DNA of 51,059 nt, taken from NCBI GenBank assembly GCA_021108035.1, contig JAIORQ010000051.1, positions 1-51,059 of the forward strand, in the 5' to 3' direction. The notes under the pieces are model-generated. The model was not told where the DNA came from. It made no database searches and saw only the letters and a program-made list of their open reading frames with translations. The stretch is from Bacteroidales bacterium. GTDB lineage: Bacteria; Bacteroidota; Bacteroidia; Bacteroidales; JAADGE01. The translations under genes were made by a program, and so were the position numbers. Positions 43,111 to 51,059 of this stretch are shown here, piece by piece (the first letter of the stretch is position 1; every line of letters starts with the position of its first letter).

Positions 43111-44427
43111 ATGGAACGCAAAATAACTTCAAAATTATTAGAATGGAAAACCGGAGACAACAGAAAACCATTAATTTTAAGAGGTGCAAGACAGGTTGGA
43201 AAATCTTATTCTATAATTGATTTCGGGGAAAATCACTTTCAGGGTTCTGTACATGAAATAAATCTCGAAAAACACCCGGATTGGCATAGTGTTTTTGATA
43301 CAAATTTAGATGCAAAGAGAATTATTTCTGACTTTGAAATTCTGCTTAATATAAGAATAGACATTGGAAATGATTTACTTTTCTTTGATGAAATTCAAAG
43401 CTGTCCAAAAGCAATAGCATCATTAAGATATTTCTACGAACAAATACCTGAATTACATGTAATTTCAGCAGGTTCATTATTAGAATTTGCACTTGAAGAT
43501 ATTCCGTTCCCTGTGGGCAGAGTGCAGTTGCTTAATATGTACCCTATGAGTTTTGTTGAATATTTGGAAGCAAACGGCAAATATAAGGCAGCCGAACTAA
43601 TTACAGCACCGCCTGTAAAATTTTCAGAAAGCATACATAATATGTTGAATAATGAACTTCGCAGATACTTTTTTGTAGGGGGAATGCCCGAATGTGTTAA
43701 GACCTATTCAATTACAAAAAACATGAAAAATATTTTTGATATACAGGCTGATTTAGTGCATGCATATCGACAGGATTTCTCAAAATATGCACCGTATTCT
43801 GATAAAAGATGTTTAAATTCTGTATTAACATCTTGCTCTAAAAAAGTAGGACAACAAATAAAATATTCACGACTGGCAGAAGATTTCTCAAATCCAACAA
43901 TTAAAAAAGCTTATAATTTATTATGTACGGCACAATTAATCAGAAAAGTTTCAGCAGCATCACCGGCAGGAGTTCCGTTATCGGCAACAGCTTCTGAACT
44001 AAAATTTAAAACAATAATGCTTGACATCGGATTAATGACTTATCTAAGCGGCTTATCTTTACAAACAGAATATAAGAAATCTGACTTACTTGCTGTTTAT
44101 AAAGGAGCTCTTGCAGAACAGTTTGTAGGACAAGAATTTATTGCAGCAGGACAAAAAGAATTATATTATTGGTCGAGAAATGCAAAAAGCAGTAATGCCG
44201 AAGTTGATTATTTGCTCGTAAAACAAAATAAAATAATACCGATTGAAGTAAAAAGCGGTGTATCCGGAAGTTTAAAAAGTTTACATCTTTTACTCAATAC
44301 TTATAAAAATTGTGAAGATGCATATATTTTTTCAGATGCACAACCGGATAAAATACAAGAACAAAAACTAATGTTTTTACCTTTATATTACGCATACAGT
44401 TCAACAACTCAAAATATTACAATTTAA
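43111..44427 (+). CDS. P-loop ATPase with DUF4143 C-terminal domain
   Basis: 438 residues from the ATG at 43111 (the frame continues to a TTG at 43075, but the promoter lies there). The AAA_14 N-terminal part has Walker A RGARQVGKSYSI (about 26-37), Walker B LLFFDEIQSC and 'HVISAGSLLEFAL' (sensor). The C-terminal DUF4143 region has 'KAYNLLCTAQLIRKV', 'ALAEQFVGQEF' and an 'AEVDYLLVKQNKIIPIEVKSG' segment like a PD-(D/E)xK nuclease fold. Widespread in anaerobes and often mobile; cellular role unclear. Confidence 0.92.
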   Translation: MERKITSKLLEWKTGDNRKPLILRGARQVGKSYSIIDFGENHFQGSVHEINLEKHPDWHSVFDTNLDAKRIISDFEILLNIRIDIGNDLLFFDEIQSCPKAIASLRYFYEQIPELHVISAGSLLEFALEDIPFPVGRVQLLNMYPMSFVEYLEANGKYKAAELITAPPVKFSESIHNMLNNELRRYFFVGGMPECVKTYSITKNMKNIFDIQADLVHAYRQDFSKYAPYSDKRCLNSVLTSCSKKVGQQIKYSRLAEDFSNPTIKKAYNLLCTAQLIRKVSAASPAGVPLSATASELKFKTIMLDIGLMTYLSGLSLQTEYKKSDLLAVYKGALAEQFVGQEFIAAGQKELYYWSRNAKSSNAEVDYLLVKQNKIIPIEVKSGVSGSLKSLHLLLNTYKNCEDAYIFSDAQPDKIQEQKLMFLPLYYAYSSTTQNITI

Positions 44428-44524
44428 AAACGGTATATTTTTGTTTTCTAAACAAAAGAACAAGCAATATCATCGTTAAACTATTTCCAATAAAAAGCAT
44501 CTGTCATCTTTGAACGTAAAATTT

Positions 44525-45160
44525 ATGCAAAAACATTATATCATAAAACTTATAGAAGAAGGCGAACATCAACAATTGGATTTTAAATTTGCAGTAAATG
44601 ACTCCAAAAAGATAGCCCGCTCTTTATCAGCTTTTGCAAATACCAACGGAGGAAGATTATTGATAGGTGTTAAAGATAACGGAAAAATTGCAGGTGTCAG
44701 AAGTGAAGAAGAATATCATATGATTGAAGCAGCATCTGAACTTTATACAAATCCAAAAGTCAATTTTAATACAATAAAACATATTATTGCCGGCAAACAA
44801 ATTCTTGAAATTATTATTAAAAAAAGCAAAGACAGACCACATTCAGCACCTGATGAAAAAGGAAAAATGAAAGCTTTTATAAGAATTAATGATGAAAATT
44901 TATTGGCAAACGGGGTATTAATAAAAGTTTGGCAACAAGAGAAAAAAGATATCGGTGTAAAAATTCATTATAATGAAGCAGAGAAGTTTATCTTAAAATT
45001 CTTATCAGAAAATGAACATATAACTTTTTCAAAATTTTGCAAACTTGCCGATATTAAACGAGAATATGCAGAAAAAATTATTGTTGATTTTATACTCCTT
45101 GATCTTATTGAGATTGTTATTTCAGACAGTTTAATTTTTTATCGATTAAAGAACAATTAA
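44525..45160 (+). CDS. AlbA_2 / Schlafen-type putative DNA-binding protein
   Basis: 211 residues from the ATG at 44525 (a TTG at 44510 is also in frame). The AlbA_2 domain has 'GEHQQLDFKFAVNDSKKIARSLSAFANTNGGRLLIGVKDNGKIAGV' (about 13-58). Its C-terminal part has a winged-helix-like segment (about 155-205). The protein is shorter than AlbA_2/HATPase proteins and lacks an ATPase domain. Its stop overlaps that of the convergent TPR gene by 4 bp. The role is probably nucleic-acid binding or regulation, inferred from the fold. Confidence 0.85.
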   Translation: MQKHYIIKLIEEGEHQQLDFKFAVNDSKKIARSLSAFANTNGGRLLIGVKDNGKIAGVRSEEEYHMIEAASELYTNPKVNFNTIKHIIAGKQILEIIIKKSKDRPHSAPDEKGKMKAFIRINDENLLANGVLIKVWQQEKKDIGVKIHYNEAEKFILKFLSENEHITFSKFCKLADIKREYAEKIIVDFILLDLIEIVISDSLIFYRLKNN

Positions 45161-47334
45161 ATTATCTTCGATTTTATATAATCAATAAGCAAATCAATAT
45201 CAGTATTTTCAGATCCGTGTTTCAGCAGATGATTTTTGTCTTCAAGAATACTTTCTTCAACAGGTTTTAATCCTGCAATATCTGTTGCTTTCATATACAT
45301 ATTCATTGCTTTCATTTTTTCTCCTTTGCAAAACAATACATGCCCGAAGTTAATAAAATCGTATGCTGTCGGTTTATGATCAAGCAACTTTTTATAATAT
45401 TTTTCTGAAGTTTCAAAATTTCCCGATACAAAAGAGCACCATGCAATCGGTCGCATTGCCTTAACATTATCAGGTTCGTAATATTCCACTTTAAAATATT
45501 TCTTTAGTGCATTCTCATAATCTCCCATAGAAAGATAGCAATGTCCGATATTTGCTTGTATATATATGTTGTCTTCTTGTTCAAGTTCAGCTCTTTGATA
45601 ATATTTTAATGCATTTTCAAAATCATACATTTTTCTGTAACAAAATGCTATTTTTTTTATCAACCATAAGGAAGGATCGCTGTACAATTCAGCTTTTTTG
45701 TAATTATCCAAAGCTTTTTCGTAATCGTTCAATTTTTGAAATGCAAATCCGAGTTTTTCATAATTTTTTTGTACTTTTTTTCCTTTAAATTTTATTTTGC
45801 TCAAAATACCGACTGCTTCTTCAAAAAAACCTTTCTTAAAATATAATTCGGCTATCTTTTCAGATACAGATTTATTTTTAATTAATATCTCAAATAATTT
45901 TGTATTATGAATATCCAAATCACCGGCAAAAAAATCCTCAATATCATTATGCATCGGATGCAGCTTATAAAAACGATAAAAATCTTGCAAATATCTTGTA
46001 AAAATATGTTTGTCATTTTTATTTTTATTCAAAATCTCATCTTCATCACTTATCTCTTTCATTTGCTCCATTTCCGCTTTAAATAATTCTAAAATCATTC
46101 CTCTTTGAGCTTCGGGCATCATTCTGACATTCATGCAAAACGAGTATTTATCGGAATTACAGATAAATACAGAACGCTCCAAACCTTTTGTAAAAGCTTC
46201 AGTGTCAAAATCATCTTTTAATTCAGCAAAAGAATTGTTAACTTCATTATTTTCACTGTAAAAAGGCATAAACCAATTTGCAGTTTCCCTGAAAAACGGA
46301 AAATTTTTAAACCCGGCAAAAGCACTCATAAAAACATCGGAACCCTCTAACTGAAGTTTTGAAAAATCAGCCATTTTGTTAAGCAAATCTGGAGCATCAT
46401 CAAATATTTCTTCCCAATCGGGGTTTTTATCTTCTCCCAAACTGTCGGAAATAATTTCATCCAAATTTAATTTATCTTGAATCTTCGGTCTGAATTTTTC
46501 CATTTCAGGAATAATCTCATCTCGCAATTTTTTAGAAATTTTTTCAGTTTCTTTCGATCTTATAAATTGCAAAATAATATTTTCAATATGTAACTTTATA
46601 TTATCATCTTCACTTATCAAACGTAGTCTTGCAATTATATCATCATACAAATAAATTCTCTTATCGTATCGATAAAAAGCCATAACAATGCCTACCAATG
46701 CTCTGTTCCAAACATTTTCTTCATCAGCATCATAGAAATTAAATAACACATGAAACTTTCTTTTGTCAAAGCGCCTTAATAAACTTAAAGTTATTGCACT
46801 AACCAAAACACTTTTTTCATGGAAATGTAATTTTTTACTGCGTGCATATTTTTTTAAAATATTATTATCGGATTCTGAAAATTTATCAGTCAACCATAAA
46901 AGAAAAAAAAGTTTATATATGTTCTTTTTTCTTGAATTGCTTTCAGAATCTTTACTTGAAGTGAGCAGATTTTCTATTTCTTCTTTAATTGTAATTTTTT
47001 GCTTACCTATTTCTGCGTCAAGCATTCGCTTTTCTGATGCTAATTTGCTTGTTGAATCTTTTAAATATGAAAGATCTTTTAAATTTTCAGATATTTCAAG
47101 CAATGACTTTTGAATATTTTTATAAATCTGCGGTTTTTCAGGATCATTAATACCTTTAAAAGTATATTCCAAAAGATAATGATACGTTTCTTTTTGTTTT
47201 TCAAAACTTCTGCTTATTTCAGGCTTATTGATCTTATTTATATGCTTCTCTGTTAATAAAAAAGCATCCGATAATTTCTTTTCGGAAATATAATCACATA
47301 TTAATCTGTAATCTTTATCTGTATATTGGTTCAT
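45157..47334 (-). CDS. Large TPR-repeat protein of unknown function
   Basis: 725 residues, no signal peptide or membrane helix, so cytoplasmic. The N-terminal ~450 residues are alpha-helical and unlike any family I recognise. The C-terminal third carries TPR-like units ('YEKLGFAFQKLNDYEKALDNYKKAELYSD', 'KIAFCYRKMYDFENALKYYQRAELEQED', 'ANIGHCYLSMGDYENALKKYFKVEYYEPD'). TPRs mediate protein contact. It stands alone with its own promoter region, divergent from the histidine kinase gene and convergent with the AlbA_2 gene (4-bp overlap of stops). Confidence 0.85.
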   Translation of the reverse strand: MNQYTDKDYRLICDYISEKKLSDAFLLTEKHINKINKPEISRSFEKQKETYHYLLEYTFKGINDPEKPQIYKNIQKSLLEISENLKDLSYLKDSTSKLASEKRMLDAEIGKQKITIKEEIENLLTSSKDSESNSRKKNIYKLFFLLWLTDKFSESDNNILKKYARSKKLHFHEKSVLVSAITLSLLRRFDKRKFHVLFNFYDADEENVWNRALVGIVMAFYRYDKRIYLYDDIIARLRLISEDDNIKLHIENIILQFIRSKETEKISKKLRDEIIPEMEKFRPKIQDKLNLDEIISDSLGEDKNPDWEEIFDDAPDLLNKMADFSKLQLEGSDVFMSAFAGFKNFPFFRETANWFMPFYSENNEVNNSFAELKDDFDTEAFTKGLERSVFICNSDKYSFCMNVRMMPEAQRGMILELFKAEMEQMKEISDEDEILNKNKNDKHIFTRYLQDFYRFYKLHPMHNDIEDFFAGDLDIHNTKLFEILIKNKSVSEKIAELYFKKGFFEEAVGILSKIKFKGKKVQKNYEKLGFAFQKLNDYEKALDNYKKAELYSDPSLWLIKKIAFCYRKMYDFENALKYYQRAELEQEDNIYIQANIGHCYLSMGDYENALKKYFKVEYYEPDNVKAMRPIAWCSFVSGNFETSEKYYKKLLDHKPTAYDFINFGHVLFCKGEKMKAMNMYMKATDIAGLKPVEESILEDKNHLLKHGSENTDIDLLIDYIKSKII

Positions 47335-47433
47335 TTAATGCAAATTTATTTCAAATACAAACAAAAATAATACAAATATATATAATATGCCAATTAGACA
47401 GAACATAGAAAATTTTTATATTCATTTTTTTTG

Positions 47434-47441
47434 TATTTTTG
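47434..47441 (+). promoter_or_regulatory. -7 promoter element of the histidine kinase gene
   Basis: TATTTTTG fits TAnnTTTG, 54 bp before the kinase ATG at 47496. Confidence 0.4.
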
Positions 47442-47495
47442 TACCGACAAAAAACATCCTTTTTTAATCTTTAAGCTAAATTGGGAAAATCGTTA

Positions 47496-48890
47496 ATGAA
47501 ACAAATTTTTAAATATTTTTTCAAATCTCATTCTTTTGATTCTAACCTTGAAAGTTTTCGATCAAGAACTTTATTATTATTTCTTCTTACCGGCTTAATG
47601 TTGCTTATAGCTTTCATGATAAAAACTACTTTATCGGGAACATATAATTCTCTTTATATTCAATTTGTTTTCCTAATTATTCTTATTGCTTCATTAATAT
47701 TAATGAAAACAGGTAAACATCAGTTGGTTGGAAACATGTTATCATTATTAATTGTTTTTATAGAAATAGCTTCGACTTTTTTCAATTTTTCCGGAGCAGA
47801 GTCTTACAATTTCTTTGTGGATGAATTTTATTTGCTCCTTGCATTTTTATTGTTTTCAGCAATGTTTGCATCCAGATTTATCTTAATAACTAATTCAATA
47901 CTGATTACAGCAACTGCAATTACAGCATTTATCATTAAAAAAAATGATTTTCCGCCTGAAATTATTGAAGAACTTAAATTAGGATTAAATGTTTATATAC
48001 TTGTTATTTTAATAATTTTTGGTTTTAGTTATTTATACACACATACCATTTTAAAAGCGATAAAAGAAATATCAGACAGTGCTTTTGATACCGAAGAAAA
48101 AAATATTCAATTGGAAGAAAATGCAAAGCTTTTACAAGAACAACAATTTGAGTTAATAAAAGCAAAAGAAAAAGCAGAAGAAAGTGATCGTTTAAAATCA
48201 TCTTTCCTTGCCAATATGTCACATGAAATCAGGACACCGATGAATTCTGTATTGGGATTTACAACTATTCTTAAAGATTCCGGATTAAACGAAAAACAAA
48301 GTGAATTTGTAAAAATAATTGAAAGCAGCGGAAATCATTTATTGGATTTGATAAATGATATTATTGATATTTCTGAATTAGAATCTAATATTGTAAAGAT
48401 TAATAATGACAAAATTAAACTTAACAACTTATTAAATGAAACAGCAAAAGTATTTGAAGCAAATTTATTAAATGATAATAAAGATGTAAAGATTATTACA
48501 ATTCCCGGATTTGACAGCGGTAATGATATAATATATTCCGATACAAAAAGGTTACGACAAATATTAATCAACCTCATAGGAAATTCTATAAAATTTACAA
48601 GCTCAGGTACTGTAAAAATTAGTTACATATTAAAAAACGAAGAACTTCACTTTAAAGTTGAGGATACCGGAATAGGAATTTCCGAAAAAGAATTACCTAT
48701 TGTTTTTGACAGATTCAGACAAGCTGATGAAACAACAACAAAGCAATATGGCGGAACCGGATTGGGTTTAGCAATTTCAAAAGCATGTGTAAAACTTCTT
48801 GGCGGAGAAATTAGTGTTAAATCTGTAAAAGATAAAGGATCAATATTTTCCTTTACTATACCCTATAAACCGAAAGACATTTCCATATAA
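47496..48890 (+). CDS. Membrane sensor histidine kinase, orphan
   Basis: 464 residues from the ATG at 47496 (a TTG at 47481 is in frame). Six membrane segments fill residues ~22-185. A coiled linker (about 190-235) leads to the H-box SFLANMSHEIRTPMNSVLGF (His243), and an HATPase_c domain with N box LRQILINLIGNSIKFT, G1 VEDTGIGISEKELPIVFDRFRQ and G2 GGTGLGLAISKA. The sequence 'NMSHEIRTPMN' is the class seen in hybrid kinases, but the protein ends after the ATPase with no receiver. No response regulator is adjacent; the lone CheY-like receiver at 3968 is a possible but unproven partner. Confidence 0.9.
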   Translation: MKQIFKYFFKSHSFDSNLESFRSRTLLLFLLTGLMLLIAFMIKTTLSGTYNSLYIQFVFLIILIASLILMKTGKHQLVGNMLSLLIVFIEIASTFFNFSGAESYNFFVDEFYLLLAFLLFSAMFASRFILITNSILITATAITAFIIKKNDFPPEIIEELKLGLNVYILVILIIFGFSYLYTHTILKAIKEISDSAFDTEEKNIQLEENAKLLQEQQFELIKAKEKAEESDRLKSSFLANMSHEIRTPMNSVLGFTTILKDSGLNEKQSEFVKIIESSGNHLLDLINDIIDISELESNIVKINNDKIKLNNLLNETAKVFEANLLNDNKDVKIITIPGFDSGNDIIYSDTKRLRQILINLIGNSIKFTSSGTVKISYILKNEELHFKVEDTGIGISEKELPIVFDRFRQADETTTKQYGGTGLGLAISKACVKLLGGEISVKSVKDKGSIFSFTIPYKPKDISI

Positions 48891-48924
48891 ACTTACTCCT
48901 AAATGGGTGGTCAGAATACTGTTT

Positions 48925-50799
48925 CTAAAACTCCCTGAGAGTTTCCTGAATCCCTTTATGCATTTCATACCAAAAACTTAATGCAGCTTCATGTTTATTT
49001 TTTTCAAAAAAATTGATCCATTTAATAAGCTCTTTATCATTTTTATTATCCAAACTGTGTTTTCTTTTCAAAAAAGTATAAACAATATCAATACTTCTGT
49101 CAGATTCCCAAAACACAGATGAGTTACGGCTGTTTATCCGACCGGCTGTGATATGATTATTTTCTGTAAATTGCTGTTTTAACCCATACAGCGAATCAAT
49201 TATTTCGGGTGCCATTTCTTCTGCCCAATTCCGGTGAAAACGGCATATTCCGAGATTATCCAGAATTAATTCACCTCTTAATCTTGCAGCACCTTTCTTA
49301 CCCAATTCTCTGGGAGGAATAAAATCCTGTCCGTAATACATATAGTATTTTCCCATAATCGCCATCGGCGAAAGTGCACCGGGTGTCCAGTATTGGTTTG
49401 GTACCATCCATCCTTTGCGGGCATAGGCAGTATAAACAAAAGAATCCAAAATTTTTTCTCCTTTTTGCCTTGATAATCGACGGGCAAATTTACGTGCACC
49501 TTCGCTAAGGTCAAGAATCCCGCGTTTTTCAATAATCGAATCTAAAAGCGCCGCACCTATATCTGCATTATGCATTGAGTCGGAAACCACATCGAAATTT
49601 TTCGCTGAAAATACAGGAATATTTTTAATGCCTAATTCACGAGGTGTTAATTTTTTTTCTGATAAGCATTCCATTAGCCACGACAGAACTCCTCCGACCG
49701 AGATGGCATCAAATCCGTACATGTCGGCCCGGTGATTTAGTTTTTCAGCGGCACGTTGGTCAAAAATTCCTGTCAGAGGCCCCATTGCCTGATAAGGTTC
49801 GTAATCTTTTTTATATTCACCGTGCATTTTTTTGCAGACCGCAACACAGGGTTCACCACAATTTTTCTGATTTTTTGGTTTAATAGTTTCTTCGTTGAAT
49901 TGTTTGAGATAGTGATTAATTATAAATTTATCATGAATTTCAAGTCGTTCACTTTCATCCATATAAATGCTTTTGTAATTAAATGAGAACATGCTGCCGC
50001 CTATATTTACGTAATTTACCCCAAAGGTTCCGCCGGTTTCAAATTTCGGGTCAAAACGATATTTGGTTGTAACTTCCAAGTCTTTGGCAGTTAATTTCAT
50101 TTGGTATTTATCAACGAACCATTTGTCGGCAACTTTACGATCGCGAAAGTCTTCATCAATAAATGTCCCTCCGTAAATTACAGCTGCAATACCGTGTTCT
50201 TGAAAAAGTTTAGTCCCAAAACCGCCTCTGCCTGCCCATGTATCTGTATAGCTTATTTCTCCTTTGATGATAGGAACAGAACAAATTGCACCAAAATCAG
50301 TAGCCTGCGATGCAGGGCCTGTTACCAATATACGCGGATTGTTGCTGTACCTTTCACCAAATAAGTTAAAAACATGATCCATTAAAGAATATACACCTTT
50401 TCGGCCTTCGTTCCATACGTTCTGTATATCAAGCGGCTTGATTTCCATTTGGATTTCTTCGCCGTGTTTTCGATTTAAATACAAAACAGAGGGCACAGCA
50501 GCTTTGCCCACAATGGAAAGCATATTAATACCCAAATTATCAAAAACCAATCCTGCACCACCCATTGAAGATATGAAAAAGCCTCCCCAACAAGGTGAAA
50601 AACCGGTGAATATTAAGCGATTCGACCCCGGAAAAATAGAGCCGGCTAAAACCCCGGCACCTATATTTAAGCTGTTGTGTTTACCTGATAAGTGCAGCCC
50701 TAAGTCAACAGGCCCGAAAAAATCACCAAGTTTATAATGATTAATGCGATAAAACGATGTTCCGGCATCAACAAACAGTACTTTTAAATTGTTTTCCAT
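48925..50799 (-). CDS. Aldehyde:ferredoxin oxidoreductase (tungsten AOR family)
   Basis: 624 residues. The N-terminal AOR domain binds the tungsto-bispyranopterin (phrases GPVDLGLHLSGKH, FTGFSPCWGGFFISSMGGAG, GPASQATDFGA, WAGRGGFGTKLFQEHG). The iron-sulfur site includes CGEPCVAVC (about 317-325), with a further Cys near 'LDNLGICRFHRNW'. The domain 2/3 helical region has 'YGFDAISVGGVLSWLMECL'. It oxidises aldehydes to acids with ferredoxin, or runs in reverse, in anaerobes. Which aldehyde cannot be told. No ferredoxin or cofactor genes are next to it. It is one of the clearest signs that this organism can live anaerobically. Confidence 0.93.
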   Translation of the reverse strand: MENNLKVLFVDAGTSFYRINHYKLGDFFGPVDLGLHLSGKHNSLNIGAGVLAGSIFPGSNRLIFTGFSPCWGGFFISSMGGAGLVFDNLGINMLSIVGKAAVPSVLYLNRKHGEEIQMEIKPLDIQNVWNEGRKGVYSLMDHVFNLFGERYSNNPRILVTGPASQATDFGAICSVPIIKGEISYTDTWAGRGGFGTKLFQEHGIAAVIYGGTFIDEDFRDRKVADKWFVDKYQMKLTAKDLEVTTKYRFDPKFETGGTFGVNYVNIGGSMFSFNYKSIYMDESERLEIHDKFIINHYLKQFNEETIKPKNQKNCGEPCVAVCKKMHGEYKKDYEPYQAMGPLTGIFDQRAAEKLNHRADMYGFDAISVGGVLSWLMECLSEKKLTPRELGIKNIPVFSAKNFDVVSDSMHNADIGAALLDSIIEKRGILDLSEGARKFARRLSRQKGEKILDSFVYTAYARKGWMVPNQYWTPGALSPMAIMGKYYMYYGQDFIPPRELGKKGAARLRGELILDNLGICRFHRNWAEEMAPEIIDSLYGLKQQFTENNHITAGRINSRNSSVFWESDRSIDIVYTFLKRKHSLDNKNDKELIKWINFFEKNKHEAALSFWYEMHKGIQETLREF

Positions 50800-50819
50800 T
50801 TAATTTTCTATTTAATAAT

Positions 50820-50953
50820 GAGTGCAGTTTAAAAAGGTCAAATGTGTTTGAAAATCGGTCTGACGGATTTCTCAATTAACTAAAAATAAGATATTAAACT
50901 TATTAGATTTTTGCAAACATATCCGTCTGACCGGTTTTTTTCAAACCGAATTC
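50820..50953. repeat. Nested-repeat family copy 5 (inner stem CGGTCTGACGGAT)
   Basis: Outer arms gagtgcagtttaaaaaggt (50820-50838) and a partner ending tcaaaccgaattc (to 50953), imperfect. Inner arms cggtctgacggat (50856-50868) and atccgtctgaccg (50921-50933), 12 of 13. The centre (50869-50920) contains caattaact, ataagatattaaactt and tttttgcaaa. It lies just upstream of the aldehyde oxidoreductase start. Beyond it, to the window end, no feature is seen. Confidence 0.75.
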
Positions 50954-51059
50954 AATAACGACAAATATAATCGACATTTTCATCACAAAAAAATCATTAT
51001 TATAAGAAAAGCAAAACAATACTGAAAGGCTCAAAGAAAATAATCACATTATTGAAAGA

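Noticed and set aside
18796-50953. Nested hairpins as integron attC sites
   Set aside because: No integrase gene, no GTTRRRY/RYYYAAC core sites at the stem ends, and the neighbouring genes are ordinary chromosomal genes, not cassettes.

Overview
The window reads as chromosomal DNA from a low-GC (roughly one third G+C) member of the phylum Bacteroidota, probably an anaerobic or facultative Bacteroidales/Marinilabiliales-like lineage. Supporting evidence: a short 284-residue Bacteroidota-type primary sigma factor; many promoters of the Bacteroidota type (TAnnTTTG at -7, sometimes TTG at -33); a TonB-dependent receptor with a carboxypeptidase-regulatory-like N-terminal domain; lipoproteins with signal peptidase II sites; a FISUMP (Fibrobacter succinogenes major paralogous) domain protein; and a tungsten-type aldehyde:ferredoxin oxidoreductase. 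The lineage is an inference, because no rRNA lies in the window.

Layout. 1-9.95 kb: an arrestin-like protein cut by the window edge, FtsK, a LolA-like carrier, a lone CheY-like receiver, an amidohydrolase, a family 2 glycosyltransferase, a PpiD/SurA-type foldase and a WalJ-like metallo-beta-lactamase-fold protein. 10.3-14.2 kb: a LuxE/PaaK-type acyl-adenylating enzyme, a UPF0175/DUF3368 toxin-antitoxin pair, a crotonase and a GT4 glycosyltransferase. 14.2-18.2 kb: a two-gene ATPase operon (small P-loop ATPase, then a 940-residue ATPase-TPR protein) behind a 34-bp perfect palindrome. 18.9-23.8 kb: a membrane TPR-AraC regulator and a surface lipoprotein joining EF-hand loops, a metallophosphoesterase and a FISUMP domain that carries what looks like the variable region of a diversity-generating retroelement (DGR). 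23.8-25.0 kb: 1.2 kb without genes, packed with palindromes. 25.0-32.1 kb: TonB receptor and beta-helix lipoprotein, divergent from a PhoB/PhoR-like pair, with an 11-bp-phased TTAA array that looks like a Pho box. 32.4-41.2 kb: two small lipoproteins, a Dabb protein, a zinc-ribbon membrane protein, a small membrane protein, an SPFH-GYF protein, RpoD and a double-AAA CbxX-type ATPase. 41.4-51 kb: CheR, a sirtuin, a DUF4143-type ATPase, an AlbA_2 protein, a large TPR protein, a histidine kinase and the aldehyde:ferredoxin oxidoreductase.

The most unusual content is in three places. First, the lipoprotein at 21.4-23.8 kb shows the codon pattern of adenine-mutagenised DGR variable regions in a GC-rich patch, yet no reverse transcriptase or template repeat lies in the window, so any retroelement must act from elsewhere. 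Second, the intergenic spaces carry a family of about 125-135-bp nested inverted repeats: a conserved ~50-nt centre, an inner stem that differs between copies but stays self-complementary, and an outer arm of a loose shared consensus. Third, the phased TTAA array links the PhoB/PhoR-like pair to the TonB receptor/lipoprotein locus, suggesting phosphate-responsive nutrient uptake. No tRNA, rRNA, CRISPR array, transposase or integrase was seen.
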